From: Lacinutrix jangbogonensis
Lineage (GTDB): Bacteria > Bacteroidota > Bacteroidia > Flavobacteriales > Flavobacteriaceae
NCBI RefSeq assembly: GCF_000797445.1
Contig: NZ_JSWF01000031.1
Location: 1 to 64,000 of the forward strand
Direction of reading: 5' to 3'
DNA length: 64,000 nt
Under the pieces are notes generated by a model. It was not told the origin of the DNA. It made no database searches and was given only the letters and a program-made list of their open reading frames with translations. Below are positions 62,164-64,000 of the stretch, one piece after another (position 1 is the first letter of the stretch; every line of letters starts with the position of its first letter). A program made the translations under genes and the position numbers.

Positions 62164-62916
62164 TTATTTTTTTATGAATCGATACCAAGAAAATGGCGAC
62201 TCTTTTTTGCCTAACATTTTATGTAGTATATTTCTTTTGTAGGTGTATAATGTATCAAAATTAGCAACCAAATTTTTATCGTGTGCATGATAGTGTTTTG
62301 CCATTTCTGGAACACCTAGATTTGTGTAATATTTCTTTGTACTTTCTTTAGCGTTTTTGATTTCTGAAGTTTTATAAAACGGACTATCTATGATATGAAT
62401 TTCTCCATTTGGTTTTAAAAAAGAATGTAATAATGTTATAAGTTCACTAAAATTTTCAAAATATTGTACTACTCCATTAAGTGTTATGATATCAAATTGT
62501 GCTTCAAAAACAGAAGACGTTTTAAAAACATCTGCATAAACAAATTTTAAATATTTTGATTTAAAAACGCTAGCAGCTTGTTCTAACTCCTCTTTATTTA
62601 TATCTAGACCTACAACGTTATTTACGTTTGGTATTTTAGCTATTTTATTTGAAAACCAACCGTTTCCGCAGCCAATATCTAAAACAGCTAAAGCTCTTTT
62701 TTTTCTAGAGATATAATCAATAATACGTTGTGTGGATTGTATTCTAAAAGGCCATTCAAAGCGATTCAAATTTGGTAATATTCCAACCTCTTTATCCGTT
62801 AGAATTCTCCCTTCATTTTTCCGTGCTTTTAGATATAAATTATTACTATCTATTATTTTTTCAGTAATATAAAAAACATTTTTTTTGTTGTTGTATGTGC
62901 TATAATCAATCTCCAT
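62164..62916 (-). CDS. Class I SAM-dependent methyltransferase
   Basis: This 250-residue protein has motif I LAVLDIGCGNGWFSNKIAKI near residue 76, GLDINKEELEQA after it, and FDIITLNGVVQYFENF near 137, the usual order of UbiE/Methyltransf_11-type enzymes. The start codon overlaps the stop of the radical SAM gene by 1 nt. The substrate is likely a product of the neighbouring B12 radical SAM enzyme or a sugar, which is inference. Confidence 0.8.
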   Translation of the reverse strand: MEIDYSTYNNKKNVFYITEKIIDSNNLYLKARKNEGRILTDKEVGILPNLNRFEWPFRIQSTQRIIDYISRKKRALAVLDIGCGNGWFSNKIAKIPNVNNVVGLDINKEELEQAASVFKSKYLKFVYADVFKTSSVFEAQFDIITLNGVVQYFENFSELITLLHSFLKPNGEIHIIDSPFYKTSEIKNAKESTKKYYTNLGVPEMAKHYHAHDKNLVANFDTLYTYKRNILHKMLGKKESPFSWYRFIKK

Positions 62917-64000
62917 TACTTTTTAAAACTCATTATTTGCATCGCTAAAAAGCCTTTGGTTTTCATTTTTAAAAAGGAGAAGTAACTTCTATTTTCTTTT
63001 TTTAATTCTTTCTTAGCATTAACCTCATTTACAATATATTTTATTGCGTAATCGTAAAATACTGATGGATAGGTTCGTTTAAAATCAATATCACGATCGG
63101 TTGAGGTTTCCCAGTCTGGTTTAATCGTTATTTTATCTTCAATGTCGTTATATAGAGCGGTTCCTTTTATTGGGTATGCCTTGGTAATCGTAAAATGTGT
63201 TGGGTCTGCGTCTTTTAAATATTTGGTTGTAATTTTTATATCGTTTAAAGTTTCTCCGGGATAACCAACCATAATAAAAGTACCAGTTTCCATACCTAAA
63301 GCATTGGTGTCTTGTATCGCTTTTTTTACCACATCTACATCAACACGCCGATCCATGGCGTCAATAATTTTTTGAGAACCAGATTCTGCACCAATCCAAA
63401 TGCGGTAACAACCAGCCTCTTTTAAAAGCTGAAGAATTTCTGCATTTAAACGTTCGGCTCTGGTAATGCATTCAAAAGGAATAATGGCATTCTGTTCTAA
63501 AACTTCGGCATGAAATTCTTTAATCCATTTATGACTTACCGAAAAAACATCGTCAACAAACCAAATAGTATCTGGATTGTAATTACTTTTAAGATGATTA
63601 AGTTCTTCGGCAACTTGCTTTGCTGGTCTACGTCTATAACTTTGTCCGTAAACAGCCGTACTACACCATTTACAGGTGTATGGGCAACCACGTTGTGTAC
63701 TAATAGTCATAGAGCTTTTACCATGAAATGTTTTCCAAGTATCTAAATATTTTTCAACTGGGATCGCTTCTCTATTGGGTAATGGTAAGTCTTCTAAAGA
63801 CTTCATTTTTATTCTAGGTTTCGTTTTAAAAACCGTATTATCTTTTAAAAATGCAATACCAGAAATTTCATTGTAATCTGCTTTGTTGACTATCGCTTTA
63901 TAAAGTTCGAAAGTTGTTTGTTCTCCTTCACCAATGACAATAAAGTGTGCGCCAGTATTGAGGTAGTTTTCTAAATTATAAGTAACATCTGGTCCACCTA
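62916..64000 (-). CDS. B12-binding radical SAM protein 3 (5' end outside the window)
   Basis: The frame stays open from the right edge to the stop at 62916, at least 361 residues. The part nearest the edge reads GGPDVTYNLENYLNTGAHF and then VIGEGEQTTFELYKAI, the end of a B12-binding domain, so the ATG at 63806 is internal and not the start. The radical SAM motif CPYTCKWC follows, then IWIGAESGSQKIIDAMDRR. Translation is coupled to the methyltransferase gene downstream. Confidence 0.85.
   Translation of the reverse strand, partial: GGPDVTYNLENYLNTGAHFIVIGEGEQTTFELYKAIVNKADYNEISGIAFLKDNTVFKTKPRIKMKSLEDLPLPNREAIPVEKYLDTWKTFHGKSSMTISTQRGCPYTCKWCSTAVYGQSYRRRPAKQVAEELNHLKSNYNPDTIWFVDDVFSVSHKWIKEFHAEVLEQNAIIPFECITRAERLNAEILQLLKEAGCYRIWIGAESGSQKIIDAMDRRVDVDVVKKAIQDTNALGMETGTFIMVGYPGETLNDIKITTKYLKDADPTHFTITKAYPIKGTALYNDIEDKITIKPDWETSTDRDIDFKRTYPSVFYDYAIKYIVNEVNAKKELKKENRSYFSFLKMKTKGFLAMQIMSFKK

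Noticed and set aside
62916-63806. Radical SAM gene starting at ATG 63806
   Set aside because: The frame is open to the right edge and encodes the end of a B12-binding domain, so the gene is cut by the window.

Overview
The window is AT-rich chromosomal DNA from a member of the Flavobacteriaceae (Bacteroidota). Support comes from the low GC, A-rich leaders instead of Shine-Dalgarno sites, promoters of the TTTG / TAnnTTTG type, lipoproteins with a C-E-K-D-D-D start after the lipobox, and a gene order typical of marine flavobacteria: ExbB/ExbD, a PorT-like barrel, rpoN, asnS, MMPL, frr, pyrH, tsf, rpsB, rpsI, rplM. The genus cannot be fixed from the sequence alone. No rRNA, tRNA, CRISPR array, transposase or integrase was seen.

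Layout. 1-7222 is housekeeping: a retropepsin-like protease, TatD-family nuclease, type I asparaginase, an ExbB-X-ExbD-ExbD proton-channel operon, a PorT-like barrel and a PAP2-like membrane protein. 7112-14230 is accessory island 1. It has two large surface-lipoprotein genes with C-terminal HExxHA metallopeptidase-like domains, each overlapping a small exported partner gene, followed by orphan partner genes that still carry the tail of a lost lipoprotein. 14231-22831 is housekeeping again on the minus strand (rpoN, asnS, an MMPL transporter, a DUF5686-like barrel, frr, pyrH). 22832-29207 is accessory island 2, lying between pyrH and tsf, genes that are neighbours in most bacteria. It has two more lipoprotein/partner units in tandem, each bracketed by copies of one terminator. 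29208-32100 is tsf, rpsB, rpsI, rplM, followed by a YgiQ-type radical SAM gene. From 34395 to the right edge runs a large surface-glycan or glycolipid locus.

The four island lipoproteins share an exported N-terminal half and differ in the C-terminal enzyme half. Each is followed at once by a partner gene, and spare partner genes with relic tails lie beside them. This is the layout of polymorphic toxin/immunity loci, here with a zincin-like effector and a surface lipoprotein carrier. The two island-2 genes also carry a (CAAA)n tract immediately after the start codon. It has 4 and 5 units, so both genes are out of frame; 3 or 6 units would restore a 590-635 residue lipoprotein. This reads as slipped-strand phase variation with both genes OFF. 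Direct repeats around the units show that island 1 grew by a 2940-bp tandem duplication and island 2 by duplication of a terminator-promoter-gene unit.

The glycan locus holds a NodU/CmcH carbamoyltransferase with SxtJ and DUF5989 partners, eight membrane-anchored SGNH-hydrolase-like proteins, four radical SAM proteins (three with a B12-binding type layout), GT-C, GT2 and GT4 glycosyltransferases, an acyltransferase-3, a polysaccharide deacetylase, a GNAT enzyme, several methyltransferases, a 2OG-Fe(II) oxygenase and a frameshifted flippase. Together they could build and heavily decorate (carbamoyl, acyl, methyl) a cell-surface polysaccharide. The product is not predictable from sequence.
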